Part shown: in pieces, positions 50,601 through 61,545 of the stretch
How the letters are laid out: every line of letters begins with the position of its first letter
How positions within the stretch are numbered: position 1 is the stretch's first letter
Source: Liolophura sinensis
Lineage: Eukaryota; Mollusca; Polyplacophora; Chitonida; Chitonidae
DNA: 64,000 nt
Direction: 5' to 3'
Assembly: GCF_032854445.1 (NCBI RefSeq)
Contig: NC_088302.1
Location: 39,062,191-39,126,190 of the forward strand
The notes under the pieces: generated by a model
Told to the model about the DNA's origin: nothing
The model's database searches: none
What the model saw: only the letters and a program-made list of their open reading frames with translations
Translations under genes and position numbers: made by a program

Positions 50601-53600
50601 ACTTTGGGTAAGTTGATAGCCAGGTTTCTGACGCTGTATTTGCCCTCCCGAAAAGGGCAATGGCAGGGTATACGCTGCTTGACGAGTACCCGGGGGCAGC
50701 CGTACGCTTCAAACCGCTCCAGATATTGGCAGATGTTTTCATATGTACTGAAACACATTCAGGAGATAATGTAGAGACAATACACCAGGAAAAGAACAAT
50801 TTTTAATAATTAAATTAAAAAAGGAAACCGATTCCAAGGGAACAATCTTTGATCGAAAGAAAACGGAAAATGACTTCGGAATGCTTACTTATAGCCCAGG
50901 TGTGTACCTTCCTTGGTTATCTTCATGATACGAATCATAAGAATAATTTTTTAATAATTATATTGACAAAGGGTGCCGATTCCATAAAAAAAAAATTAAA
51001 ATACTAACATCTGGTTTTATCACAACAGTTGGTGGTCTGGCATAGATTTAAGTTTTAAATTGCAGTAGTTCAAATTTTGAAACAGCTTTGTGAAATCGGC
51101 TTAATGCAACCTTACCAGAAAATGCTTGTATATAGGTATTTTTTTGTGGTTGTATTTCAATCCAAAAGTCTAACGCATAATTTTGTCCGTGTTTTAGGTG
51201 CCCAAAACAGAAATACAAGATCCAAAGGACAGTTGACGATGACAAATTAATGTACTTCCAAAATACTTCCAGATTCAGACGTACATATTTGTAACGAAAA
51301 AACTGAAAAGATGGACACTGCTTTGTATGTATACTTCATAGTTTCCTGAAAGCACATTTCACTTTAATACACCTGACGAGGCTGATATCTACTCAGCGGA
51401 AAGCTTGCATGTGATATACCTATTCCTAGGTTAGTCCCTGAAAAATGCTTACCGTCGTTGCTTATTTTCAGTTAATCTTTAAGACAATGACTCACCATGA
51501 ACCAACTTTGCCATTGATACAAGGAATGATAAATGGAAACCCGAAAATATATTTTCTGACGCTGAGGTCGACGTTGATGCGGCGTGGCAGGGCGTGGGTA
51601 ATGTTCCCCTTAAGGTTAACGTGCAATGTGCCAGGGATAACGATAGGCATGGGGTGGGCATCAACGTGGTGGAAGTGAAGCGGTCGGGAGGGATCGACAC
51701 CTGAAAACAAAGAACAGACCAATGGGAATACCTGCAATTTTATTCTTCAGTATACCGCTAAACATTAGAATACATATAACGTTTGGATGAATGGCAACAC
51801 TTTAACGTCACATATTTTTCATCAAAAACCAGCGTGCATATTCATTGATCATTTGAGAACAGGCCCGAATACTAGAGAGAAGGTTTCATTGTAAACCCTG
51901 TATAAATCCAGTAATAGTGATGGAAAAATAGTGAAACAAAATAAAATGCTGAAGTATTGATTCAAAATGAAGTTATCAATTCTCGGAAATACACTCGGAA
52001 AGAATCATCTTGACTCTTAGAGTAGATAACGTATGCATGAAATGCAAATTTTTAACGTTACAGCAAATTTTACCGGAAACCTGCATGCTGATTCACTGAT
52101 CATTTTTCACACGACTATATAGTGGTAGCCCCAGTCCGTGAGAGAAAGCTTCATACTGATTCCATCAACGGGATAATGTGGAAATAACTACCGAAACATT
52201 GAGTCAAGATGAAGCCTTCATTATATTGGAACGGATAACGTGTGACTCATTATTTTAAGGATCCATAAGTTTTTACCTGCTATACAACGGTAATAGCTAG
52301 GTATATTTAACCGTTATAAAAGACCGGCGGTATTCATTTAAAGCAGGATCTCTCCATCTGACAGTTGATACGTGACTTGTCAACATTGATACGTGACTTG
52401 TCAACATTGATACGTGACTTGTCAACATGTCACTGTTGGAGGTTTTAATCATTATACCAATATTCCACACATATAAACTAGTAAGCTAAAGAAAAACGGC
52501 GTAAAATAATTTTAAAAAAAAAAAGAACTGGGTGAGATGTTCCGCTGTTTCCTGCGGATAAAGACAAACATGCGGGTGAGATTCCGGCTAATCACACACT
52601 GTGCTTTCCTCACCTCTACACGAAGGGGAGTGTGAGGGAGAAAAAAAAACGCTCCACGGCTATAAACCATATGTCAGGCAATTATTAACAGTGATTTGTT
52701 GCAATAAATCCCGTTAGGAGCTTACTTATTAACACACCTTGCTCCAGTTATCTGTCATCAGCGGACAGTCAGTTGGGTGAATCGTCGTCATTAGCGGCGG
52801 GAGAATACCACCTACAGCTTCTCGGTGCAGGATTACTTGTCTACGTTACGCGGAGATTGGATTATATACATATAAAGGAAGTGATTAAAATCGATAGCCG
52901 TCGACCTATACCCTTGCAGTCCCCACCCCCTAGTTCAATCCCCCAACGCATCTCGAAACTATCTTCTCTTCTTCTGAAGAATGGTTGTTGATCCTTTAAA
53001 GCGCTTTTCGTACACGTTATATATTGTTTGTTTTTCACGTGTCAAACTGTGATATTATTGAAGTACTCAACTTTGCTCAAGGTTCTTCACCTAACAGTTG
53101 TTTATATATATTGAGCATCACAGCCTGAGATATTATTACCACACAAAAAGGTGCAAGCAGTGCACGACTTAAAGCTACTTATGTATTTGGTATAGGACAG
53201 CATTTCTTGAGACATTATTGCCGCACAGACATTTGCAGGTTATTCACGGCTGAAAGCCACTGATGTATTTTTATAGCTTTTATTTTATCTAAAATTGAGA
53301 TATTATTACTGTACAGAAATTTGGAAATGGTTCATTGTTTTGAAGCTTTCCACGTATTTTGTACAGTAAAAATTATCAGATCTCAAATAAAAGTATTTTT
53401 ACTACATATTTTATAAGTATTAGCTAAATTTACTAATGGTTTATTAACAATATTTAGTTCATCAGATACAACAGAAGACGAAAGAAAATCTTGCATTCCT
53501 TCAGGGTGGTTTACTGATATTTTAGTCGACCCGTCACAAACGGACACATCACAGGTCATTTCTTGGGACTCAAAATTACAAATAAACATACTGAATGCTA

Positions 53601-56600
53601 TTTCCTTCTTTTCAGTAAAAAAAATGTAAATGAACACATCACATGCCGTTCCTAAAATATACTCCAAAATTAGACACTAAAATCACATCACCCGACCACA
53701 AAATCAAAAATAAACACATCAAATGGTCAGTGTTTAGTGTTTAGCAAATTACCAAGAATGCTTCTCAAGCTGGGTCACAGAAATAAATATTTTGATGAAA
53801 CTTTGCAACGTCGGGTACATAAATTGTTCCCTTGAATTTCCAAATGTCTTAAAAAGAAACCCTGTGAAACACTGAAAACTGACAGTGGCGACACAGTTCT
53901 GTAGTCATGTGCACATACACTGCTTGAGTTTACAAAGATAACGTGGCCATGAAAAGAACCACCCGAATGACTGCCACAGTTCAGGAACAACCGTAAACAT
54001 TACGCCAAGTCGAGAAGACCACGGATAGGCCGCCATCTTGCGCACGGCATACTTGTGGGGCCATCTTTTTCTCATTAACGTCATGTCAAGTTTGGTCATC
54101 GCCTATCCGCGCTTTCAGTCACCGGATCAATTAGTAACTGGAGGTTTCCTCTTGGAAACATCGCGATATGATGTGGCAGAAGTGGGATTTGACAACAATG
54201 TCACAACCTTTGAGAAGCCGGAATCGCGCAGCTGTCACGGCCTCACCGGAAGTTGTGCGCAACTACTGGTTACCTTAGTCCCGCCAGCTCTGACTGGGAG
54301 GCGATAGTTATCGGGTAAGAGCCGTCACAAGCCTCTGATGTATGGCGGTTTTATCAGACCGGCTGTTAGACGGGTCTGATAGCGCATTGTTACCCCTACT
54401 CACCACACTCAGCGCCGAGTCTGGCCTCATCGCTCATGTCATTTCACTGACGACTTCATTTAACTTCCATCGTATCAAGAAACGTAACACCACACAAACG
54501 ACACCAATTTACGAGGCTGTGCCCCTGGTATATACATCTACCAAATGTAGGCTACCAATAACATATGTGCGTTTTCTTGGCAAACGAACTGAAGGTTAAA
54601 CGGTTTAAAATATAAAACAGGCTCTTGAATATGTGATGAAAGTTTGCCTCTTTCTGATATTAATTTATTTTGTGCATGGACACCTATACCGAAAACTCCT
54701 AACCTTTCACTATTTAATAGTGAATATAAAATAGTGAACCTTTAATATTTGCACGGGGTATTATGAACTTTTTCCAATTTCTTCTCTACTTACCCTAAAA
54801 AAATCTTCCGTTAAATCGGTTGCCTGACTAATGACGACTTATGTTTGTCTCGATTAATCCGTTTCTGAGTATGGATTAATTTGCTGTCAGGGACTGATTA
54901 ATGCGTTAGGTGGACGAAAATGCAATTTTGAGGGTAGTTCCATGGCAAGTTCGAGATGTTATTACCCGACATAAAGCTATGCATTATTTAGTGACAAAAA
55001 TGAGTTAACTAGCCATTTGTGATCTGTTTGGAGAAGTAAATGTAATTAAATTTCGAAGAAAATCACGTCGATCACATGAGTACATAGACCTATACGTTAT
55101 GTACATGTATACTACAAACGCAAACTGGGAAACATATCCATAAATAGTCAGTACATAGTTCGACACTCGATACATAGACAGGTGTCCGTGTGACACTCGA
55201 TACATAGATAGGCGTCCGTGTGACACTCGATACATGGATAGGTGTCCATGTGACACTCATCCATGCACTCAATCTTTAATTATCATTCTGCAAGTACGAA
55301 AAAATTGCCAAAAAACTGAGGTTTAATTTTCAATTTTTGATTTATCTATATCCGAGAGGAAAATTCCTAATTGACATTCAGTTCAAAACAAAAAATTGAA
55401 CATAAATTTTCATTTTTCAATTTTTCGATATGAAAAATAATGAGTTAGTATTCAGATAGGAGCTTGTACTGAGGAGAATTCCACAAAGCCCTTTCTGACA
55501 TATTAAAATCTGGAATAGACTTTTATAGCTTATTTTTGAACGCTATAAATAAAAACTTTGACCATCTCATCAATGTTATCTTAAGAAATCTCAGAAATCT
55601 CAGAACGAACGACTAAACATTGTGACGACATTTAAAATCTCAGGGGAAATTAAAAATGGCTTTGTTAAATCTTCTCCAGCAGTGGAGAGACACCAGTATT
55701 GTGAATATACTTCAAATAGCAGACAGCTTTACGTCTGAATTAGTAGAGAGGCGCGAATACTTGCAATAGCGCGCGACTAGGTATACAAAAGCCTACATAT
55801 CTAAAACAGTACAGCTATGCGTCCTTACGTATAGACCTAAGGCTCAGGATGGCGTCTTGTGTGGCCAGCTCTGTTAGCCGCTAAATTGACTGACACCTGT
55901 GACACAGGCAGCGTGTAAACGCTCAATAGGTAATCAATAACGGGTATTGCTGGATCTTTATTTGGCACCTGGACCAACTCTGAACCCATCCATCAAGCAC
56001 ACATAGCTATACAGAGAGGATACGGCTGTTCCTCACCTTTCCTCCGAGTATGCGTTCTACACGCTACCCCCCACTCCCCCAACATACCGACTCAACCAAA
56101 ACAGGTTCATACTTCTTTGGAAGACAAAATGGGGGTTGACAGAAACACTTTACTTAATGACCGTTCATTTTTTCCACCGCCACTTATAAGAAGAACGATA
56201 GGAAGAGGTGATAATGCGCCATAAACATGCATGTGTCAACAACAAGCCTTAGAAAACGCTCACAAAAAATGTAGCTTAACAATTAGGATTTTGTCGACAG
56301 GAAATATGTCGACTAGATAATCTGTAAGCGAGTCTGTTATTTATTTATGTAGGATTTAACACGTATTTAAGAATATTCCAATGTAATGTATACAATAACT
56401 GACAGGTTTGTGCATTTGTCGAGGAAACCAAATACTGTTCAGAGAAACCACTCCAGAGAAATCACTGCTCGCTGCCGATAATTGTTCGCTGCATAAGCTG
56501 CTAACATAATCTTATATGGCAAATTAAGTATAATTAAACCTTAGATCATCGACATGAAGGAATGCCTCGACATCTCCCATTCAGTTTTCTCATGAGCCCT

Positions 56601-59600
56601 ATTAACTAATCTCTCATTACCTTTTTATACATTTCATTACGTCTGTATTAAGTGTATCGCATATTTGCTCATTAAACATTTCAGTACATCTATATCACAT
56701 ATTTGTTCGTCTTTGTGGAACTGTGTATTTTCTTTCATTAGGTATTTATTCATTGTTCGTAGCTGTAAAACAGTAAGTTTCATAATACATTGAATGATGT
56801 TATACAGGATTACATAAAGTTACACAATTAAAACCGGAAATAAAATATGTTTCAAAAAGACTGAAGTCTCCTCCATCATATACTGTGAAGAATACAACCT
56901 AACACATGACAAATCACAAAACTAGGCCTGCCGTAGAGTACAGTTTTTTCTTGACAAACTTCTTAGGAAAGTGATTAACACGAAGAGCTTTTTATTTTTC
57001 TCTTTTTTCTTTTCCATGATAGAAGGTTTTTCCTTGATAATAATTTCCTGTTTGCGAAATCCGTTGACAATTTTTACCGTAGGTGCAGTTTGGCATTTAT
57101 TCATGTTGAATTGTTTAGTTGGATCCACTTTTGATGCTGTGGCTGTAATGGTATTGTAAACAAAACTTTTATCCAGGGTCTCTATAACTATAAAAGAATC
57201 TTTTGATATTGTCGATAAAATAGTGTATACCCATAAATAAGACAAGTTCTGAAAAAAAATAAAAAATTAACTTTTAACGTAATTTTTTGTTTATTAATTT
57301 GACTAGCTCATGCGAAACTTGTCGCCTGGTTTAAAATATATGAACATATGAGTATTACACGAATGTGTGGAAACTAAAAGTTTTTTTGTTTTTTTTGGCA
57401 ACTCTGAAGAGGAATTAGGCTGGTATCTACGATCACGGTGTACACAGTTAGTGTAGCTCTAACGGCCGAGTCTGGACGGGCACCTGTCATTGAGAACTAT
57501 TACGTGGTAGGTTTGCCAGTCTTGTAGGCTCAGTCGAACGGTAATACCCGGGTATGAGGAATGGAAGGGGCACATGGCTCCTATTAACAAAGTAAACAGC
57601 CTTGTTTGTTGAACACGTACACCATCACGCTGTGAAGTCTAACACTTGACAGAACCGGAGTGCTAGACGTAATTCAGTCCGTATTCCGGAGCAATTGCAC
57701 ATGTGGATTTTACATGTAACCCCGACCTCCTCCATTCGCGTAATAAACCACGTCTCACGCGAGGAAAATGTTCCCTTACCGCCATACTTTGAAAGGTAAA
57801 TATTTGCCGACACGTGAGCCAAAACTCAATATACTATATGATAACCTATTCAGGGCAAACGTTCAACTGCTCATTAATTTTATAGTTTCTCCTTGCATAC
57901 TCCCTATATATTCATCTTTATTGATGCCCAGCTCTAGTACGTCCGCGCGTTTATCCCACATAGATGTTTCAACACAGTTTTTATTCCTATAACTTATACG
58001 TACCCCAATATTCACTCACATCAGCTACTTTTATTTCATCAGTTACTTCTATATTCCTTCCTTTTATCTTTGTATCATGTAATGTAATCCAATTCCTCTT
58101 TACCCTATTTATCTCCATCCAGTTCCTTCAATAAACCTTGCTGGGTATACACCCAGTTTTTCCCGGTCAACATAAACAAACTACTCACTGCGGGCGTGTT
58201 TTTGAAAACCAGTATGCCTTGTTTCTCCTAATCTCCTATGTGTGCATATCATGTATGCACCCACACATTTTTTCCCACCATTTACATACCGTATATAGGC
58301 CTAACGTCCCCAAGTTCACCAACAAACTAACCCATTTCGACTTTAATACACACAAGCAGGTATGAACAGGCTAACTATACTTTGTCAATTAAGCAAAAGC
58401 TTCAAACACCTATCCATTCACGACAAAAAAATAATAAATGCTCGATTCAACGTCTGTTTGAAATGTTCAGGGTTATTAAAACGCGGAACCTTTAAATCAA
58501 TTTGTATGCCCAATTGTCCCTATCCATATATAACAGTTTGGCATGAGTGTTTCATCTTCACCTCCCTTTCACCTACAGTCTCTTTATGGGTGTGTAGTTT
58601 TTCGTTCCGGCACTCCAGTGGATAATACGTTGCTGTATACAAATGCGAGACGTCTTAATGTCGAAAGTGGCCTATCCAGTGGCACTTCGATCAACTTACC
58701 CTTTGGCTCTTACAATTTCCATCACTCAGAACCAGAGAAAAATCGACTAAGAAAAACATGTTTTTTCTTTCAGTGCACTTATCAATTCTTTAATCTCTGG
58801 CGTTTTCAGCCCTTTAGAGCCTTTTGTCAGCTACACTAGATCAATGTCGGTTGATTAAATACATGTCCGATTGCAGCCGTACCTCACTCACATAATGTTT
58901 ATGAAAGCATGCCTAGCTCAATGCACCATTCACTCTCCAGTGAAACTCATCTGTTCTGATCGTATCGGTGCGCACCGAGCGACCCCTGCAAAATCTCATC
59001 AGGGTGCCATATCAGTGCTATACCAAGCCACGGCCCCATATTCACTCTTAGCAAACCCATCTGGTCAGTAAAAGGCTGCAAGCGGCGCGTGATCTCGAGC
59101 AACATCCAAATACATCATCAATACTGGTAAACGAATATTTGTGGTCCCTTCCGGTTTAAAATGCTATGATATATCAAATCATATTATCATCACATATTTA
59201 AATTATTTTAATTCCAATTACTAATTAGTGAATTCAAAATAGCAATAATTTAAAACATATTTATCATTTTAATCGTGTTTTACGCTCGGAAAAACATTAC
59301 TATTTTCATTTTTTTTATCGCGAATTTGAAATTGCTCTATAGAATAAAGCATTCGTTCGTCCATACTGACATTTAGAAGCTGAAAAACAAACAGTGAAAA
59401 TACGATCTTGTGCTAGCGAAAGTATTTTTGTTGTAAAACTCGAGTCTTCATGCCAAGAAACACAGATCTTGCAAAGCACTTCTGATCACAAAAATGCTGA
59501 CGAACACAGAGGAAAACAAACAATATTTACCACAGTCTTTGAATTTAAGTGAAGCTTTGTGCCTTCTTTTGCGGGATTCACTCGTTACCACCAGAACTGC

Positions 59601-59642
59601 CACCAATAACCAGATTGGCGCCAGAAGAGATTTGGTCCTCAT
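41503..59642 (-). CDS. GM2 ganglioside activator-like protein, complete four-exon gene
   Basis: Joining exons 59642-59531, 51700-51496, 50747-50573 and 41616-41503 gives 606 nt, that is 201 residues plus a TGA stop. Junction phases are 1, 2 and 0 and all agree; the split codons restore Gly38 and Cys106. Residues 1-23 are a signal peptide (MRTKSLL, then a hydrophobic core). Eight cysteines at 37, 98, 106, 112, 123, 134, 136 and 183 match the number and spacing of the GM2 activator, with family hallmarks IPC, GSC, PCHCPF and GKxLGC. An N-glycosylation site lies at N70 (NIT). The length is close to human GM2A (193 residues, also four exons from memory). In vertebrates this protein lifts GM2 ganglioside from membranes and presents it to beta-hexosaminidase A in the lysosome. 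The invertebrate substrate is not known from sequence, so glycolipid or lipid transfer is inferred. Oddities are RKRR just after the signal peptide, a basic C-terminal tail (MKRRHRGWFFKI), and introns of 7.8 and 9 kb full of repeats. Confidence 0.88.
42172..42276 (-). CDS. Candidate symmetric Cys-rich cassette exon inside GM2A-like intron 3
   Basis: An open stretch of exactly 35 codons is bounded by acceptor GATGTTGTAG| and donor TTTAAG|GTTAGT, phase 0 at both ends. It starts TNQEPCSSNS and ends AKACKKFK, with four cysteines at positions 6, 19, 22 and 31. It lies on the same strand inside a phase-0 intron, so inclusion would add 35 residues between FAAMFIH and GEYEIRA without a frame change. 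Direct joining of exons 3 and 4 already gives an alignment of the expected length, so this would be an alternative exon, a relic exon or chance. Confidence 0.35.
42525..42808 (+). mobile_element. SINE-like element in GM2A-like neighbourhood
   Basis: The body contains ACAGAGAATTTGTAGATTACC, CAGCTGGTTGCCAAAGGT and CCTGACCGCCATCT, and ends GGGCGGCTTTAAACAACAATC followed by AAATAAAT, a typical mollusc SINE end. Frames over it are repeat-derived. Confidence 0.75.
43920..44965. repeat. Degenerate about 54-bp tandem repeat
   Basis: GAATACAAAGGTGTCGGAAAC recurs at intervals of 52-55 bases near 43998, 44050, 44105, 44158 and 44213, then with decay towards 44965. The 54-bp period is 18 codons, so one frame repeats KEEYKG..GNFC near 44120-44240. 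Located in GM2A-like intron 3. Confidence 0.85.
45025..45215 (-). mobile_element. SINE-like element, truncated
   Basis: Shares TTGTTGTTGAACACCACACTCAAGAA and GCAAGTTACTGACAAACTTTTTCACATGCGACGTACAGATATGCA with the 35030 element. Confidence 0.7.
45261..45425. repeat. 24-bp tandem repeat, about 7 copies
   Basis: Unit GGTAATAGTAACTGAGTTATATAG with variants in each copy. Located in GM2A-like intron 3, right after a SINE end. Confidence 0.92.
48155..48875. repeat. 62-bp tandem repeat built from three about 20-bp subunits
   Basis: Each unit holds three related parts: ATGTTCAGCTGTTGAACTGA, AATGTTCATCTGCTAAATTCC and AATGTTCAGCTTATTAACTGC. About 11 units with scattered changes, so a 20-mer appears to have become a higher-order repeat. 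Located in GM2A-like intron 3. Confidence 0.92.
49633..50193 (+). CDS. Hypothetical 186-residue ORF with possible signal peptide, nested in GM2A-like intron 3
   Basis: This is the second longest ATG-to-stop frame outside repeats. From the internal Met12 (49666) the start MTRLIACNLLYICLCLQL looks like a signal peptide. Later parts include two sequons (NTS and NYTS) and a plausible beta-rich stretch (YTYKVPVKTDTLYNAFVEVS). It runs opposite to the host gene. A CT-rich simple repeat lies inside the frame, and no splice or poly(A) evidence was found, so chance opening is possible. Function unknown. Confidence 0.27.
   Translation: MKRASISQSQHMTRLIACNLLYICLCLQLTETTCLGEEGRVQVYHSTNTSALMFAIHASSMSRGSTFSWTLRATCRRGSSLYNLKPKRGHIIEQTALSILSLSIHLDTPIEQAIQYTYKVPVKTDTLYNAFVEVSMPLKTAFSKDVSSNVYDIRVFNGCHLLAYRRLNVQTATNYTSGINHLNYDP
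50573..50747 (-). CDS. GM2A-like exon 3
   Basis: The acceptor GAATGTGTTTCAG| is followed by T, which completes the split Cys106 codon; the donor is ATTCAC|GTGAGT (phase 0). It encodes residues 107-164. YENIC, YGCP and RIPCHCPFREGKYSV carry conserved cysteines 4-7, and the PCHCPFxEGxYS block is the most recognisable GM2A signature in the window. The exon ends in LPKVVGFAAMFIH, matching the hydrophobic stretch that precedes the last beta strands in the family. Confidence 0.93.
51496..51700 (-). CDS. GM2A-like exon 2
   Basis: The exon is bounded by acceptor TTTGTTTTCAG| and donor TCATG|GTGAGT. It encodes residues 39-105 and enters in phase 1 and leaves in phase 2. The text VDPSRPLHF, PMPIVIPGTLHVNLKGNIT, INVDLSVRK and FPFIIPC follows the GM2A order of DPxxI, IxVPGxxxxxxxG, KVDLxxxK and IPC. 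It carries the single N-glycosylation sequon (N70) and the second conserved cysteine. The downstream intron is only about 750 bp. Confidence 0.9.
52364..52426. repeat. 21-bp tandem repeat, 3 copies
   Basis: TTGATACGTGACTTGTCAAC repeated three times almost exactly, in GM2A-like intron 1. Confidence 0.93.
53049..53360. repeat. Degenerate about 80-bp tandem repeat, 4 copies
   Basis: TGAGATATTATTACCACACA-like starts near 53049, 53127, 53208 and 53296, each followed by a GCAAG.., CACG.. and TTAAAGC.ACT segment. Located in GM2A-like intron 1. Confidence 0.7.
53383..53688 (-). pseudogene. Unassigned open frame, possible exon or element remnant
   Basis: About 100 open codons follow a weak acceptor (GTGATTTTAG|) and end in TGA. 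Five or more cysteines are present (GTACDV, MFICNF, MTCDVSVCDG). No upstream ATG exon, no recognised family. It directly adjoins a degenerate tandem repeat (53049-53360). It may be a decayed transposon ORF or chance. Confidence 0.15.
55162..55259. repeat. 30-bp tandem repeat, 3 copies plus a partial
   Basis: GACACTCGATACATAGATAG followed by GCGTCCGTGT repeats at 55162, 55192 and 55222, with a partial at 55252. Period of 10 codons, so minus frames read HLSMYRVSHG-like repeats; not a gene. Confidence 0.92.
56922..57254 (-). CDS. Terminal-exon-like ORF in GM2A-like intron 1
   Basis: A very strong acceptor (T-rich tract, TTTTTTTTCAG|) precedes about 110 open codons ending in TAG. The text starts NLSYLWVYTILSTISKDSF and includes KVDPTKQFNMNKCQTAPTVK and a lysine-rich run near the end. 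Composition looks more protein-like than most frames here, yet no upstream exon is certain. It could be the last exon of a nested gene or an alternative 3' end of the GM2A-like transcript; joined from exon 1 (phase 1) it would soon hit a stop, which argues against the latter. Confidence 0.25.
   Translation of the reverse strand, partial: FQNLSYLWVYTILSTISKDSFIVIETLDKSFVYNTITATASKVDPTKQFNMNKCQTAPTVKIVNGFRKQEIIIKEKPSIMEKKKEKNKKLFVLITFLRSLSRKNCTLRQA
59531..59642 (-). CDS. GM2A-like exon 1 (start codon and signal peptide)
   Basis: This exon encodes residues 1-37 plus the first base of codon 38. The ATG at 59642-59640 is the first ATG in its open frame and has an A at -3. A hydrophobic run (APIWLLVAVLVV) follows a short basic start, as in a cleaved signal peptide, and ends near SES. 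Next come the basic stretch RKRRHK and KFKDC, which lines up with the first conserved cysteine of GM2 activators. The donor reads TGTG|GTAAAT, so the exon leaves in phase 1, exactly what the acceptor at 51701 needs. The open frame continues upstream to about 59705 without another ATG; that stretch is taken as 5' UTR. Confidence 0.85.
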
Positions 59643-59999
59643 TGTAGTCAGTCGTTGAAAGGTCTGTCCGCCAAAATGGTATATGTCAAGATTCCTGATA
59701 ATCAAGGTGAGCTGACTGGTCAGCGACGAGTCCGGCAGCGCCTATTATGGCAGGGATATTCTAGAAAAGGGCCAATTGGTAACCACTGACCGCCGAGCGG
59801 TAATTTCGCCGTGCTTCTTCGGTTGATGAAGTGTCCACACAGGTGGTAGGTATCGGCAAAGGTATGACACCAACAACCTCACTATACCTGAAACCAAAGT
59901 ACGATTCCACTTCTATCTCATTTTGGTTTATATGTGTTTGTGGTTTTATACGCAACTACGGAAGTCATATCTCCATCGCACCTTTCCACTTGTGCAAAT

Positions 60000-60720
60000 A
60001 TTTACTACACAAGATGGGTCGGGCTGGTTGTGGACCGCACACGTTGTGATTACTGAAACGTCATCGGAATAGACCATCCCCCCCTCTCTGGGCGAACCGT
60101 CCACGGGCGGAAACTCGCTCCTTGGCCCCCGGGAGCCCGCCCTTTTACCAGCGCGACGGGTCGGCTGCTGATCAGGAAAAGCACCGGACACGCCGACCGG
60201 AAAAAAATCTCCACGCACGGGCAAAAATATTAGAACTCCCACCCTCAGTTTTCGTCAGCCGTGTAGCAAAATGTCCCATCAATGTCGAAGCTGGTAATAA
60301 ACCCTCTACCTGGTACAACGGGACCGTGTCTGTAAGGGCCCAAGGTGTTTGGGGATGGTTTTAAGCCTACTTAAATGTACGCCCGCCCTGGTTTGAAACC
60401 ATGAATGAATTGAAACTGATCTTCTTTATTGTCCAATAGGCAGCCTGCTATTAGCGGTGAGTGAAAGCCACTGGAGTCAGCGAGCGAGTGTATCTTAGCC
60501 TAGTAGCGGCCGCGCGGTAGGGCTAACACTTAGCAGACCACACAAGACGTCGCTCGACTCACTGCCTCGTATAATGGACTGAGGAGCGAGAGATGAGAAA
60601 GTCGGTGATTTAGCCCTGTGTTCTCTCTAACATAACACAGACCCTCACCGGCAATCAGACCTGACTCGTCCCTTCGCCGACCAGATCAGATCTTCGACTT
60701 CAAACGCGGCCGGTATTCAG
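60000..60720. promoter_or_regulatory. CpG- and GC-rich block upstream of the GM2A-like start
   Basis: GC and CpG rise sharply compared with the AT-rich surroundings (GGGCGAACCGTCCACGGGCG, GTAGCGGCCGCGCGGTAG, AACGCGGCCGG). It lies 0.4-1.1 kb upstream of the ATG at 59642 on the minus strand, so it may contain the promoter. No TATA box was singled out. Short frames inside are probably by-products of the base composition. Confidence 0.35.
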
Positions 60721-61545
60721 TTGGACTATTCTTTTTGCGATGCTCCTAACTGGGACATTGGTTTGTTAACATTTGCGAGTCACTCATGCGGCAAAGGTGG
60801 AATGTTGCCATTCAGATAATATATCAGACCCCTCCCACTCGTAACGTAGCATTCTCCAAACGGTCTTATGATCGGTTTTGATAAGGGCTGTTGTTTTCCT
60901 TCCTCACTGAACAACCATGCAGTGGTCATCAAAAGTATACTCTGTCTAAATCTGATACGCGACAGCATGCGCGTATATCGTGTCAATGAAGGATTATAAC
61001 AAGAGATTACCTGATACAACAGTTGAAATTACCGGACAAGAGTCATTGATGTAGTCGCACGAAAATGTAACGTAATTTATTATTTAAAAAAAAAAGTAAA
61101 ATGGGTCTGATGATTTTGACATTAAGGTTTGTATCAAAATACAATTAAAAGTCAAGCCAATGTAAAGGAGTATTTCGTCTTCCTGCTTTGTACGAAAATT
61201 ATATAATTTGACTTAATTCTTTGATTAATAAGGTGTTGCTGAATTCGCAAGGTTATCATATGTGAATTACTTCGAATTTCCTTATCTTATGTTAGGCGTA
61301 TAATAAAACCTGATTTAAGAACCTCTCCATTTTTTATTTTATTTTTTTTTAACTGTCTTACCTGTGATATTTACGTCACGTCATTCATTTCCTGTGATGT
61401 GACAGTGCACATTTCTTATAAGTCAAAACTATAGTGATTGTGTAACAGAATGCGTTTTGTTCGTTTGACAATTATGTGTTTCCATCTTGAATGCATGCAC
61501 GCCATTTTAGCTATACTTGTAAACATAAACATACACTTCAATATA

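Noticed and set aside
57640-57800. Exon on either strand
   Set aside because: Both strands are open in a GC-richer stretch, but acceptors are weak and no partner exon is established.
59643-59705. Upstream extension of GM2A-like exon 1
   Set aside because: The frame is open but has no ATG before 59642 and would bury the signal peptide.
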